A stretch of 64,000 nt of DNA from positions 124,001 to 188,000 of the forward strand of contig WHUX01000073.1 of assembly GCA_015179025.1 (NCBI GenBank). Reading direction: 5' to 3'. Position 1 is the stretch's first letter, and every line of letters begins with the position of its first letter. The translations under genes and the position numbers were made by a program. Below the pieces are notes generated by a model that saw only the letters and a program-made list of their open reading frames with translations, was not told the DNA's origin and made no database searches. This document shows, one piece after another, positions 48,690 to 58,976 of this stretch. The stretch comes from Terfezia claveryi. Its lineage: Eukaryota > Ascomycota > Pezizomycetes > Pezizales > Pezizaceae.

Positions 48690-49811
48690 ACTAGGCAAGG
48701 GACAGGGCTTTTGCCAACTCATCAACCTCCTCGATCCTGGATTCGGAGATGGCGTGTGCGGCCATCGAGCAGTTTTTGCGGAGGGGACATGCCACGATAA
48801 AATGGTCCCCTTTTCCAATGCTATGCACAGCCCGTTCATCCGGCGGCGATCTCTCTCCTACTGGGTTAACCGTAGCCTACCTGCGGATAGGTCCATGGGG
48901 GCAGCCCACCCACTACCAAGGAGGTGTACAGGCTTGTTGACTGGTGTAGGTTGTTGTTGTTAGGTGCGTGCTGTCGAGAATGGTGTACGGGCAGTCGAGG
49001 TGGGAGTGTTTTTTGGGGGGCTCTGAGTGCCGCTGTCTAATGTTCCACTCAACTAGCTTGTTCAATAAGTTCCTCCAGGGTTTGGTCGTGGACAGTAAAC
49101 CAGAGCCTTTTTCAGCTCGAAGGTAAGCCCGTCTTTGAACTGATCGAGCTTGGCTTCGTCATTCCAATTGAGCTCTGCTGCTAGCCTGGAGAACTCAGTG
49201 ATATAGGCTGACAGTTCGTTGTATTTTTGCTTGAGGTCTCGCAGGGCTCTGCTGGCAGTTCTTTTAGGGTCAGGGTCCCCGAAGACTCGGTCCAGGATTG
49301 CCATTAGTGCCGGGATATCTACCAGATCAATTCCTGTTGCCTTGACGAAGGGCTGTACCTGGTCCATAGCTTTAGCCTCCAGTAGGCCATAGATATATGA
49401 GAGCTGGTGGTGAATCGTGGAGAACTTCGCCGAGTCCCCAGAGAGTTTTATTTGCACAGAGTTTTTCCATGCTAGTAACCGGCCCCGGTCCCCATTAAAC
49501 TTGGGCAAGGTTGGTAGGTCTTGTGTTTTCGGGTTCTTTGAACCATCGGCCAGGTCTAAAGCGTGAGTCAATCTCCGGATGGTTATCCTGTCCTCTACTG
49601 CATCTTCTCGGAGGAGGGTTATTTCGTCTTCGGCTTCTCGGATTCGCCTTTCGGCTTTCTGAAGGTCCGCTCCTTGTTGTTCGCCAATAGCATAAGTGTC
49701 TGTGAAGATCTCGATCACAGTTCGTCAGTATATTGATAGTTCTGCTGGGTCTGATGGGATAGGAGTCAGCCTCCAGGCTGTGAATCTTTCGGTGGGTAGT
49801 GTAATGTTCAT
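48690..49811 (-). pseudogene. Element B gag, broken
   Basis: Starts at ATG 49811 (MDINITLPTERFTAW), with a stop after about 30 codons, then the long frame 49718-49062 including coiled-coil AERRIREAEDEITLL and the retrotransposon Gag domain (LKQKYNELSAYITEFSRLAA). The zinc-knuckle region near 48800-48850 is damaged. Parallel to the intact gag of element A. Confidence 0.75.
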
Positions 49812-49848
49812 GGATATTGTACCGGTTGGTCTGAAAGATCCAACGTAG

Positions 49849-50324
49849 TGTGACATGGGCTCTGGGGACAAGGCGACCAAGGGGTACGCCAGGGCAAGGG
49901 CAAGGCTAGGGTAACACACATGTAGGAACGCTACGTGTGTGACCAAGGGAAGGCTGAGGCGGGAGGCAAGGGAAAGAGGCAAGAGAGGCAGAGGGCAAGG
50001 AACACGAGACACGTGGAGACAGTTGCCGCGTGTATCAAAGGAGGCAGCTGTGCTGCAGAGTTGTTTGTACGAGACAAGGATGTGCACAAGGGAGGTGCAC
50101 AAGCACTGGGAGAAGCAAGGTCCTGTATTGGGTATACAAGACGTTGGATGGGGATCCAATGACAGTACGAGGGACAGGGGCTATATATATACATGATTCC
50201 GGGCCAAGGCAATGAAAGGAATAAGCTTCCAGAGATCCCTATCTCGGGAGCCAAGCAGGATAGCAATAACCTATCACCTGCACCGCAGGTGATGACAAGG
50301 ACAACTAAGCACGCAGTTGTGACA
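49849..50324 (-). repeat. Element B 5' LTR
   Basis: 476 bp, ends TGTCAC...CATGTCACA in transcription direction. The inner flank CTACGTTGGATCTTTCAG, identical in A, would include the primer-binding site. The TATA-like TATATATA lies at about 50182. Confidence 0.8.
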
Positions 50325-51390
50325 ATACGAAAAAATTCGAGAAACATACAAGAAACTACTTGGACCCCGCTATCGTGGGAGTGAGCTAAGGACTGGAAAA
50401 GGCAAAAGGTAAATGGGTGCTCAAAGCAGGGATTAAGGAGGCCGAACACGCCACTACTACTGGAAGGGCAATAGGCACCTGAAGGGCCTCGTTAACTGAT
50501 ATGGAATAAGGCAACTTTGAACACTGGTTCAAAGGACTTGCGACCTATGTTTATCTGCAAAAAGGCATATATTTTGTACCAGTGGCATCAGCTATCCGAC
50601 GCAGAAGCGAGTCTATTTGAATTACAGGAGCAAGAAGAGCTCCCCGAATTCAAAATTCCAATGCTGAGTTGGAAGCAATAGGGGTAAAGCCAGTGCAGCA
50701 ATTCGCAGTAGTCATTAGCATTGTACCATCAACTACTAAGCCTATGCCCATTTGATGAGCCAACCGAATGTGACACAGTGTCTGGCACGGGACTAGTGAT
50801 ACAGGGCCCAACACACCACTAGCAATTGATAGCAGGATGCAGACTATATAAGAGGAGTTGGCTGAGGGGGTGCCGACGATTGCTTAAGTATGAGGACATT
50901 GGGGATATTGAAGAGGTAGATGTTCCTCGTGCTTGATCTAAATCTGAGAACTTTACTCACAAGTAGATAGGACTACGATGACAAACCAACAAGCAAGATA
51001 ATAACGAAGATATAGGACTATGGGGCCGATGGGTAGCTTCAGGAGGGTTCTTCAGAAGAAGAAGCTCAATCAACTGAATCCGACTCCAGCAAACAGGGAA
51101 AGGCATTGTCAGTACCTAGCGGAGATAGGCCTGCCGAATTGCTTCAAGCGACACCGAAGATGGGGACTATAGGGATTCCACCAGGAGAACGATTGCAAGT
51201 CAATGAATGAGTATATCAGCGGATTTTACATCAAGGTGCTGCATGATAACAAGCGACAACAATAAAGATGACAAAGGCGAGAAGCAAGTCGCAGGCGATG
51301 ATGGGGGAAAGATGAGCCAGCAGATGAGATGAGGGTGAGTATGATGATGAAGGTGACAATTACAGTGAGGATGGGGAAGAAGCAAACTAG
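50325..51390 (+). pseudogene. Basic/acidic ORF, 3' part (continuation from 44180)
   Basis: With element B and one target duplication removed, the frame LY-TKKFEKHTRNYLDP continues without a shift. Further blocks include EKAKGKWVLKAGIKEAEHAT, GNFEHWFKGLATYVYLQKGI and SSEEEAQSTESDSSKQGKAL, with stops and two frame changes, ending in a strongly acidic tail EYDDEGDNYSEDGEEAN and TAG at 51388-51390. Function unknown. The next gene downstream is the H3-like ORF. Confidence 0.45.
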
Positions 51391-52057
51391 GGAGGAGAAT
51401 GGGAACTAATTTGATTTCTTTTTAGTGTCACAGATGGAAAACATGTCACAGATGGAAAACTTGTCACGATGGAAACATATCATGGATGGAGAACTTGTCA
51501 CGGATGCTGTGAATGGTCGTTCGTTAAAATTTTCTGAGGTTTAATTGTATCTACTACTTTTGTGTTTGATTGTGTATTTTATTGTATCTTTGCTTGTATG
51601 TTTGTTGGATGACTACAGCCTGAAGCAAGGGGTATTTCGTTTTGTGTTGTTTTTGGATGTCTACGGTGTATGTAGAGATATTTTCTTTGTGTTTTTTTGA
51701 TGTCAACTGAGCACGCTAGGGGGTATTTGTTTTAGAATTATGTATATCTCTACGGGTATTTTCCTTGTATGTTTTTTTGATATAAACAGGCTAATGTGGC
51801 GTAACACTAAGGTAACGTTTTTTTGTTACTCCCTTTGTTATGAGTGAGCTAACAGATGGATGCAGATAAACAATGAATTATACTTTGTTGTAGAGCTCAA
51901 TGCTTGAGATCAGTCTATTTTTCGTCCACTTCGTGCCCTCAGGAACATATATATACAAGCAAACTTACTGTCCCAAACCTCAGATCCTTCGATTTGCAAC
52001 CTTCAGTCAGTGTGGATATTACACTTACTCTTTTGTACCCCCGAATACACAGATATA
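51391..52057. other. Intergenic with a TGTCACAGATGG cluster
   Basis: Four to five units of GTCACAGATGGAAAAC type lie at 51425-51515. The rest is T-rich spacer with no gene. The promoter of the H3-like ORF would lie here; ACATATATATACAAGC at 51943-51958 is a TATA-like candidate. Confidence 0.45.
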
Positions 52058-52611
52058 ATGGCCGGGAACAAACAACGAGCTAGGAATGTCAAGACGATAG
52101 TACCCCGAGAGTACCTACAGTGGTCCAAAAAAGAGAGGGGTACTCCCCAAAAAGAAAAGGGTACTCCCCAAAAAGAAAAGGGTAGTCCCACGAAAGAGAA
52201 GGGTAGATCGGCGTAACAACTCCCCCCAGTTCAATTTGAACTTGGAATGCTAAGTTTGCTGTCAGTGGCAATTATTAGACAAATTCGGAGACAACAGGCC
52301 AGCAGTCAATTAATCATTCCAAAGACTGTGTTCCGACGGTTATGTCGAGAGATCATACAGGATGTTAACACTGAATACAACAGTTATCCTACGATACTCG
52401 TGGGCGGACAAATGTGGAGAGAATTGGCATCATAGCAACAAATGCCCTCCAAGAGGCTACGGAGGCATACCTCCATGAATTTTTGACAAGTAATAAAGCA
52501 TATATCGTAGAAGGTCAGGGTGAGACTAACCAGGTGTATGAAATAGCAATCAACCTGTATGCAATACAGAGTGGAGACCGAAAACCCATCACGCCAAAAA
52601 TAATTCTATGA
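52058..52611 (+). CDS. Divergent histone H3-like protein, multi-exon
   Basis: Start ATG 52058 gives MAGNKQRARNVKTIVPREYL, matching the H3 tail pattern (A-x-x-K4-Q-x-A-R8, then P-R-x-x-L). A KGTPQKE-type repeat replaces residues 25-45. Proposed introns: 52203-52265 (branch-like GCTAAG), 52383-52435 or alternatively 52364-52419, and 52490-52546 (branch GACTAAC 16 nt before AG). After intron 1 the histone fold appears: IRQIRRQQASSQLIIPK, then FRRLCREIIQD (alpha-1), NALQEATEAYL (alpha-2), then INLYAIQ...ITPKI (loop 2/alpha-3). Each aligns with canonical H3 (IRRYQKSTELLIRK, LVREIAQD, ALQEAAEAYL, TNLCAIHAKRVTIMPKDI). Length 125-126 residues against 135. R2 and K9 are lost, and the last dozen C-terminal residues are missing. 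Intron 2 is uncertain, so a recent pseudogene is possible. It lies in transposon sequence. Confidence 0.65.
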
Positions 52612-53224
52612 AGGATGTGTGTTGTGGCATCAGGTGGAAGCCAATCGGCTATCTGGGGGTAATGTGACCTACTGCCCTACACCCCAAGCACCACCAGTAC
52701 TACCATCACCCTCATCATCCTCCTCATCATCCTCCTCATTCCTCCTCATCATCACCGTCATTACTATCATTACCCTCATCATCATTATCATCAGAATCAT
52801 CGTCTTCACTATCACCATCAGTTTCGCCGTCGACTAGATCACGGCATCAGTTGGTGCCCCGCCATCTCCTGCAACTCCTCCTTCGCCAGCATCAGTTGGT
52901 GCCCCATGATCTCCTACAACACCTCCTTCGCCAGTACCACCTTTACACCTTCAGCATGACCTACACTGCTGGCATCGCCTACATTGTCATTGCGTTCTGA
53001 CGATGTATGGGGAATGGAAGGAAGAGGCCAGGAGTAGGGCATTTGACTTTTTCTATAGGGTTATTTTTTTGGGTTGTGTTATGTATTTGGGAGATAATAT
53101 CTTATGATAGCTCCGTTTTTTTTTTTTTTTTTTTTTTTTAGGTTATATAAATTGTGATGGTAGAAATGAATGTTAGGAGAGCTCATAATCTGGGTGAAAC
53201 ATAATTTGCCAGAATAGACAATTC
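52612..53224. other. 3' flank of the H3-like gene; low-complexity runs
   Basis: Contains a CATCATCCTCCTCATC-type simple repeat at 52695-52815, two ATCAGTTGGTGCCCC repeats (52846-52912), and an uninterrupted T run of about 23 at 53118-53140. Open frames rich in Ser or Ile here are artefacts of the simple repeat. Confidence 0.5.
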
Positions 53225-53625
53225 TGTAACAACTTGAGGCAATTCCGTGACGACTATGGGACAGTGAGAAATGGCAACGATTCCATAACTACAGATCCGT
53301 CCTCCTGTTATGGATCCGTCCTCCTGTCACGGATCCATCCTCCTGTCACAGATCCGTCCTCCTGCCACGGATCCATCCTCCTGTCACAGATTGCCCCACC
53401 TGTCATGGATTTCTCCTTCTATTACTGACTTGAACTTTTCCTTCCTGCTCAATCCTTACCACCATTTCTCAACTGCGTTCTACTAGTGGCTAACCTTCCG
53501 TCCATTCCCCCGTCGTTCTCCTGTGTAATCTTACCCTGCCTTGCGTGCTAATGTGAATTACATTCATTGATACCTCATCAATTTCTGCACACTTTGATTC
53601 TCATAAAACGAATCTTTTTAATCCA
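53225..53625 (+). repeat. Copy 2 of the direct repeat with TGTCACGGA array
   Basis: Units GGATCCGTCCTCCTGTCAC repeat about six times at 53285-53400, then about 200 bp starting GACTTGAACTTTTCCTTCC, matching 36231-36757 in the same orientation. It lacks the hairpin insert found in copy 1. Confidence 0.7.
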
Positions 53626-53699
53626 AGCAATCCGTAGTATGTTCAGTTAAATTTAAACCGAATTATATGAGAAACTGGTCCTCCAGTCGAGCAATATAT

Positions 53700-53873
53700 G
53701 TCAGTAGATGACACTAAGGCTTGGCGAGTAGTCGACGGCTACTTGGCACTGCCCCGAGTAATTCAGAGCAACATATAGCCGACTGGCCGAGTTGGAGGCT
53801 TGGGCAAAACTCGGCCGTCGGCGTGAGTCTTGGTGAGGCAGCACAGGGAAAAATCGCCTCGGTGTGTACACTA
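53700..53873. repeat. hAT-like terminal region (right)
   Basis: Inverted counterpart of 36037-36180, rich in CGAGT/ACTCGGC words and containing GGCTTGGGCAAAACTCGGCC. It ends GTGTACACTA at 53873, exactly where gypsy element C sequence begins, so the DNA element appears inserted in C. Confidence 0.5.
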
Positions 53874-55642
53874 GCTGCACTTGACTATGGACTTCGTAAC
53901 AGGGTTGCCGGAAGATTCAGGGTTTAATACCATCTTAATAGTGGTGGATCAGTTGATGAAAATGAGGCATATTATACCTTGCTGGGATACCTGCTCTGCC
54001 CCAGAGTTAGCCAATCTCTACCTCAATAATATATTCTGATACCATGGCCTCCCTGAATCGATTGTATCTGACCGTAGCCCCAGTTTACCTCAGAATTCTG
54101 GCAAGCCTTCTGTGAACTTTTGGGAATCAAAGCACGTCTGTCCACAGCATATCACCTCCAGACGGATGGCCAATCAGAGAGGATGAATGCTATTATGAAG
54201 CAATATCTGCGGGCCTTTGTCAATTACCAGCAGGATAACTGGGTTTCGTTGCTGGCCACCTACAAATTTGCTGCAAACAACTAGTTCTCGGAATTCTCCA
54301 AAACCTCGCCTTTCCTGGCTAACTACGGTTGGCACCCCCGGTTCATGGATGCCCTGGTGCCTCTGCGAAAAGCCAAAAAAGATGCCCCGGCCAAGGAGTT
54401 CGCGGTTGGAATCACTGAACTCCACCATACCCTGAAAGCTGAGCTGGGATATACACAAGCCAGGCAAGCTGAGTATGCCAATGGATCACAGCTGCCAGCC
54501 CCCAGACACCAGCCAGGAGACAGGGTGTGGCTCTCCAGCTAGCACTTCCGAACAGAACGCCCCTCCCACAAGCTGGATCATAAGTTCCTGGGCCCCTTTG
54601 AGTTATTGGCAGCTGTGGGAACTCACGCCTATCGATTGAGGTTTCCCAAAGACATCAAACGGCACCCAGTTGTTTATCTCTCCAAGATTGAGCCCACTGT
54701 AGATGACCCTCTCCCAGGACAGAAACACCCCCCACCCTCTTTAGTGGTTATCGAAGGTGAGCAGGAATGGGAGGTGGAGGAGGTACTAGACTTGCGGAAG
54801 AGATATAGGCTTTTGTAGTATAAGGTTAAATGGTTGGGGGATAAAGAGTCAACCTGGCAACCTGCCGAAGATCTGGAAAATACACAGGACTTGGTTGCCC
54901 TGTTCCACCAACATTACCCCCGGAAGCCCCACCCTGCCCCAAGATGTTCTTATCATCCTGAAATTGGTTATTAGGGTTGTTATTGTCGTAGTTATTATTG
55001 GTACGTACTCCTGGCATTGGAGACGTGTTATGGGTTATTAGTTACTTGTCCGCCTTGTTTGTTTGTTTGTTTTTGCCTTGTCTTTTGCCTTACTTTTCAT
55101 CGATGGGGCTCCGAGCCTAAAGGGGGGATAGTGTCACAACGTCCTTTCATACCCAGGTTTGAGAGTCAGACGGGATTCCGTCCGACTCTCGTTATTGTTG
55201 ATTGATATTATTGTTATCTCTGTTTCCGAGATAAGGGGTCTTGGGAACCTTATTCCTTCTAGTGGCATTGGCCAGGAAGGAAGCCTGTATATATAGCTTG
55301 CTCTCTCTGCCCTCTCGTTGGATCCCCATCCAATGTCTTATATATCCAATATAGGGCTTTGCTTCTCTCCCGTTGGTGAATCTCCCTTATGCACCTCCTT
55401 GTCTCACCTCGACTCTGCAGCCCTGCTGCCCACCCCGGAACCTCCTGTCCTTGCCTTGCCTTGCCTGGCCTCTGCAGCCCTGCTGCCTCCTACTACTCCT
55501 GTGTGCCTTTTTTGCCCTCACTCTTGCCCCTGTCCTAGCCTTTCCCCAGATCATACACCTAGCGCTCCTACATGTGCGATTCCCCCTTGCCACTGCCCCG
55601 GCGTACCTCTTGGTCGCCTTGTCCCCCAGAGCCCTCGTTACA
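53874..55642 (+). mobile_element. Ty3/gypsy element C, 3' part only
   Basis: Same family as A and B but in plus orientation. Begins inside the integrase catalytic domain (MDFVTGLP at 53889) and continues through SDRSPSLPQ-type frameshifted sequence, TDGQSERMNAIM (54160), the chromodomain EQEWEVEEVLDLRKRY (54760), polypurine tract AAAGGGGGGATAG (55119-55131) and the 3' LTR. Gag, protease and RT are absent; they should lie beyond the other end of the DNA element that truncated C. Stops (for example TAG at 54540 and 54816) show it is inactive. Confidence 0.8.
55132..55642 (+). repeat. Element C 3' LTR
   Basis: 511 bp, from TGTCACAACG to CCTCGTTACA. Contains TATATATAGC at about 55290 and one copy of the CTAGCGCTCCTA-type stem-loop near 55558. 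Outer flank CCTCT. Confidence 0.8.
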
Positions 55643-55667
55643 CCTCTCTCCTCGAACCCCCCCTAAT

Positions 55668-57010
55668 AGGATGAGTATCATATGGGTAAACTCATGACTA
55701 CGAGAGGGCCCTTTACCTAACATCTATATTCATAATTAAACAGCTTTTAGAGCAGCAAGCAACAATATATACAAATAGTCAGCTATTATTACAAGCTGCT
55801 CACTGCTCCAAAAATGAATTATTTTCAGAATTTGGTATATTTCTATGATTTATGCTATTATAACCCCCATATACCTCAATTCGCTACAATACTCTCTTCC
55901 CAAGTATTTTTAGCCCCTGCCGAAAAGTCTCCAATAGCTCTGGGAGCTCTAATACTCCCCCTTCAAGAATCTTCACCCTCCATTAATACCCCTACCTCTA
56001 CTCTCTCTGTTGGCCTTATATTGTACGAATAGGCCCAAAAGCGCGAGGAGACCTTTACCTATATCCATAGTAAATTAGTGCTCAAGGTGGAGCGTACTAG
56101 TTTAGTTAGTATGGAGCATGCAAAATTACAAATTGCAGGATCTCAACTCAGCATAGTGAGTAAGTTCCAAGAGCTCTTATTCAATCAACCAAATCTACCC
56201 CATCTATGCCCTCCTCAATCCCCCAAGTTCAAGACTTCTCTAAAGCATCCTCAGCAGCCCTGAAGAGGTTGCTAATTGCTCTAAAGCTACAATACCCCTC
56301 CATTTTGGGCTCCAGGTAGTCGCATTAGCTATGGTAGTATGGTGGCCTTTCTCGAGGCATTTTAAACCCTTTACACCCTCTATAGCTACCAGATCAGCCC
56401 AAGCATTACCAATATGTACCAGAGCAGGTGTTGAGAGCATGCTAGGTTAGGCACTAGGTTAGACGCTATGTTAGTAGTCTGGTTACTATATTGGTAGACA
56501 CTAGGTTAGATGCTAAGTATAGCACTAGAACAGCACGAGACTAGACAAAGCGCTAGGTTAGGTGTTGAGGAATTTAGAGTAGCTAAGTCAACGCTGAGTT
56601 GGACTCGTGAGTGTGAGGTTGCTGTTGGTTGCTGTGAGGGGGTTGAAATGGCCCCAAAGGAGAGTAACAAAACCTCCTAGATGGAAGCAACCCATGAAGC
56701 CCAAAGGGAAGGTATTAGAACTCTCAAAGCTATTGGAGAACTTTTGGCGGTGGCTGAGAATGCCTGGGAAGAGAGTATTACAGCGGATTGAGGTATATGG
56801 GGATTATAATAGCATAAATCATAGAAATATACTTAATTCTGAAAATAGCTCATTTTTGGAGTAGTGAACAGCTTATAATGATAGCTGACTGTTTGCATAT
56901 ATTGTTGCTTGCTGCTCTAAAAGCTGTTTAATCATAAATATAGATGTTAGGTAAAGGGCCTTCTCATGGTAATAAGTTCACCTACATAATACTCGCCCTA
57001 TTGGGGGGTG
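55668..57010. repeat. Long inverted repeat, arms of about 300 bp
   Basis: The left arm (55668-about 55965) and right arm (about 56705-57010, inverted) share long stretches such as AAACAGCTTTTAGAGCAGCA and TATTTCTATGATTTATGCTA, with differences that are mostly transitions. The outer tips are CCCCCC(T)AATAGG. The centre has a fragmentary plus-strand frame (SLVSMEHAKLQIAGSQLSIV). It may be a foldback DNA transposon or two head-to-head copies of one repeat; no target duplication was identified. Confidence 0.65.
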
Positions 57011-57278
57011 TTTGGGGAGGGGGGTTCAGGTATAACAAAGATCATGCTGGGGGAGTTGGTATGGGGGTATTGAGTTGAATATGACAGGATGTGAGAGTAA
57101 CCATGTTGTAGAGTATATTTGCTTCTATAGTGGTGAATATAGCCGGAATCAGCAGAGTTATAATATACGAGATGTTGTCGCTCGCTACGCTCGTGTGACA
57201 TCTAGGGGCAGGTGGTAATTCATATTCCAACATGTAACTCAATTGTAAGAAACTATATAGAAGCTATTGAATGTTAAG

Positions 57279-58228
57279 CTAAGAGATTAATAATTCGGAA
57301 TATACAATATTGCTTGTAGTAATAGGAGAGATAGAACTTTGTAGTATGGCAAGATTAGTTACATTAGTAACTCGTAACATAGCAACATAAAACTGACCAT
57401 GTGTAAATGCAGAAGTACGTAAATCTAATCCAACAATACCTAATGTTTGCCCTTGCGCCTTGTTAACCGTCATAGTAAAATAGAGCTTAATAGAAAACTG
57501 CTTTCGACTTAAAATAAATGGAAGCTCACCCTCTGTAGTGGCTAATAAGATGCGGGGAATTAGTTTTCTTTTGCTATGAAAATCTTCACCTAGAATTTGA
57601 ACCTCAATACATCGATATCTAAGTCGAGTAACAATCATGCATGTTCTATTACAAAGACCTTCTGTAGGGTAAAGATTTCGTAACAACATAACTGGACATC
57701 CAACTTTTAGAGTAAGCTGAGATGGAGTTAATCCACTACAGTTTAAACTTTGTAAATATTCCGCAGGATATTGAGCAAAATTAGGATTTTCTTCATTTGC
57801 ATCAGAAGTATTGATTGCATGAAAAGTTTGACTTTGACCCGGTAGTTTGTCTAAGATGGAAGTGTTGAATTGATTGACTGTATCGTTATGAAATGCTAAA
57901 ATGCATCGATTAGTAAAAGCTGTTAGATCAGATACAGCAGTAGATAAGACATTAGAAGGATATACAAAATTAATAAGATCTTCTGGTTGGGTATAAGCTT
58001 GAATATAAGATGGTAAAGAAATAGTACCAGTAAGTGTAGAATCATATGAAATATCTTTTAGCCAAGATACAAAAGAAATATTATCAGTACCAGACTGAAC
58101 TCGCATATTTAAAGTAAGATGTAAAATATGAAAATTTGACCAAAGAAAAGAACTTTGTAAAGATGCATAAATGGTTGAGGCACGATTACCACGAAGTACA
58201 ATAGGAGCTATTTGTGCAAAATCACCAC
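57279..58228 (-). pseudogene. Helitron helicase (PIF1-like), C-terminal part
   Basis: From 58228 the minus-strand frame reads GDFAQIAPIVLRG (helicase motif near III), a long central part (LNCSGLTPSQLTLKVGCPVM, LLRNLYPTEGLCNRTCMIV), and the PIF1 signature FTMTVNKAQGQTLGIVGLDL followed by FTHGQFYVAMLRVT, ending at a stop at 57279. This is the C-terminal third of the Rep-helicase of Helitron rolling-circle transposons. It is intact as far as visible. The upstream part is cut by the LTR of element A at 58229; motifs I and II and the Rep domain are not in the window. Possible 3'-end structure: AGATGT...ACATCT around 57172-57205. Confidence 0.8.
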
Positions 58229-58788
58229 TGTAATGAGGGCTCTGGGGGACAAGGCGACCAAGGGGTACGCCGGGGAAGTGGCAAGGGGTAATCGCACACG
58301 TAGGAGCGCTACGTGTGTGATCGGGGGAAAGGCTAGGGTAAGACACACGTAGGAACGCTACGTGTATGACCAGGGGAAGACTGAGACGGGGGCAAGGGCA
58401 AGAGGCAAGAGGCAAGAGGCAAGAGGCAAGAGGCAAGAGGCAAGAGGCAAGAGGCAAGAGACATGAGACACGCGGAGGCAGTTGCCGCGTGTGTCAAGGG
58501 AGGCAGCTGTACTGCAGAGTTGTTTGTTCGAGACAAGGATGTGCACAAGGGAGGTGCACAAGCGCTGGGGGAAGCAAGGTCCTGTATTGGGTATACAAGA
58601 CGTTGGATGGGGATCCAACGAGAGGGCGGAGGGACGAAGATATATATACATGATTCCAGGCCAAGGCCGTGGAAGGAATAAGCTTCCCGAGATTCCTATC
58701 TCGGAAGCTAAGATAACAATCACCCATCGACGACACCCAAACAAGCCTGTTCGAGTGTCAAATCAAGACTAAGAACACGGTTGTGACA
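58229..58788 (-). repeat. Element A 3' LTR
   Basis: 560 bp, TGTCACAACC...CTCATTACA in transcription direction. It includes a run of about nine CCTCTTG heptamers (58393-58460) and two stem-loops of the form CACGTAGGAGCGCTACGTG (58292-58312) and CACGTAGGAACGCTACGTG (about 58346-58364). TATA-like TATATATA at about 58639. Polypurine tract AAAGGGGGGATAG adjoins at 58789-58802. Confidence 0.85.
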
Positions 58789-58976
58789 CTATCCCCCCTT
58801 TAGGCTGGAGCTCCAGCGACTAGGAGGCCTGGGCACGATAACCGGCAAAGTCAACACAGGAAACAACAACAAAGGCAACGACAAGGATTCCAACTCCAAA
58901 CAACAAGAAGAACGAGAATAGCGAGAAGAACGAGAGTCGGACGGGCCCCACCGTATGACTCTCAAAAGACACAACA

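Larger units (their letters stand above)
44181..50324 (-). mobile_element. Ty3/gypsy chromovirus B, complete but decayed
   Basis: A 6.1-kb element with two LTRs, gag and pol, transcribed leftward. Flanking 5-mers are ATATA (44176-44180) and ATACG (50325-50329), consistent with a 5-bp target duplication in which one copy changed CG to TA. Compared by eye with element A, most differences are transitions and many create stops (for example TGG to TAG in the integrase zinc region near 46085), which fits RIP. It is inserted in the basic/acidic ORF. Confidence 0.85.

Noticed and set aside
52619..52837. Ser/Ile-rich ORF after the H3-like gene
   Set aside because: Encoded by a CATCCTCCTCAT simple repeat.
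36037..53873. A single 17.8-kb transposon as an annotated feature
   Set aside because: End similarity is clear but flanking 8-mers do not match, so it is reported only as a hypothesis.
57279..58457. 392-codon ORF starting in the LTR as one gene
   Set aside because: The first 76 or so codons are LTR sequence of element A; only 58228-57279 is helicase.
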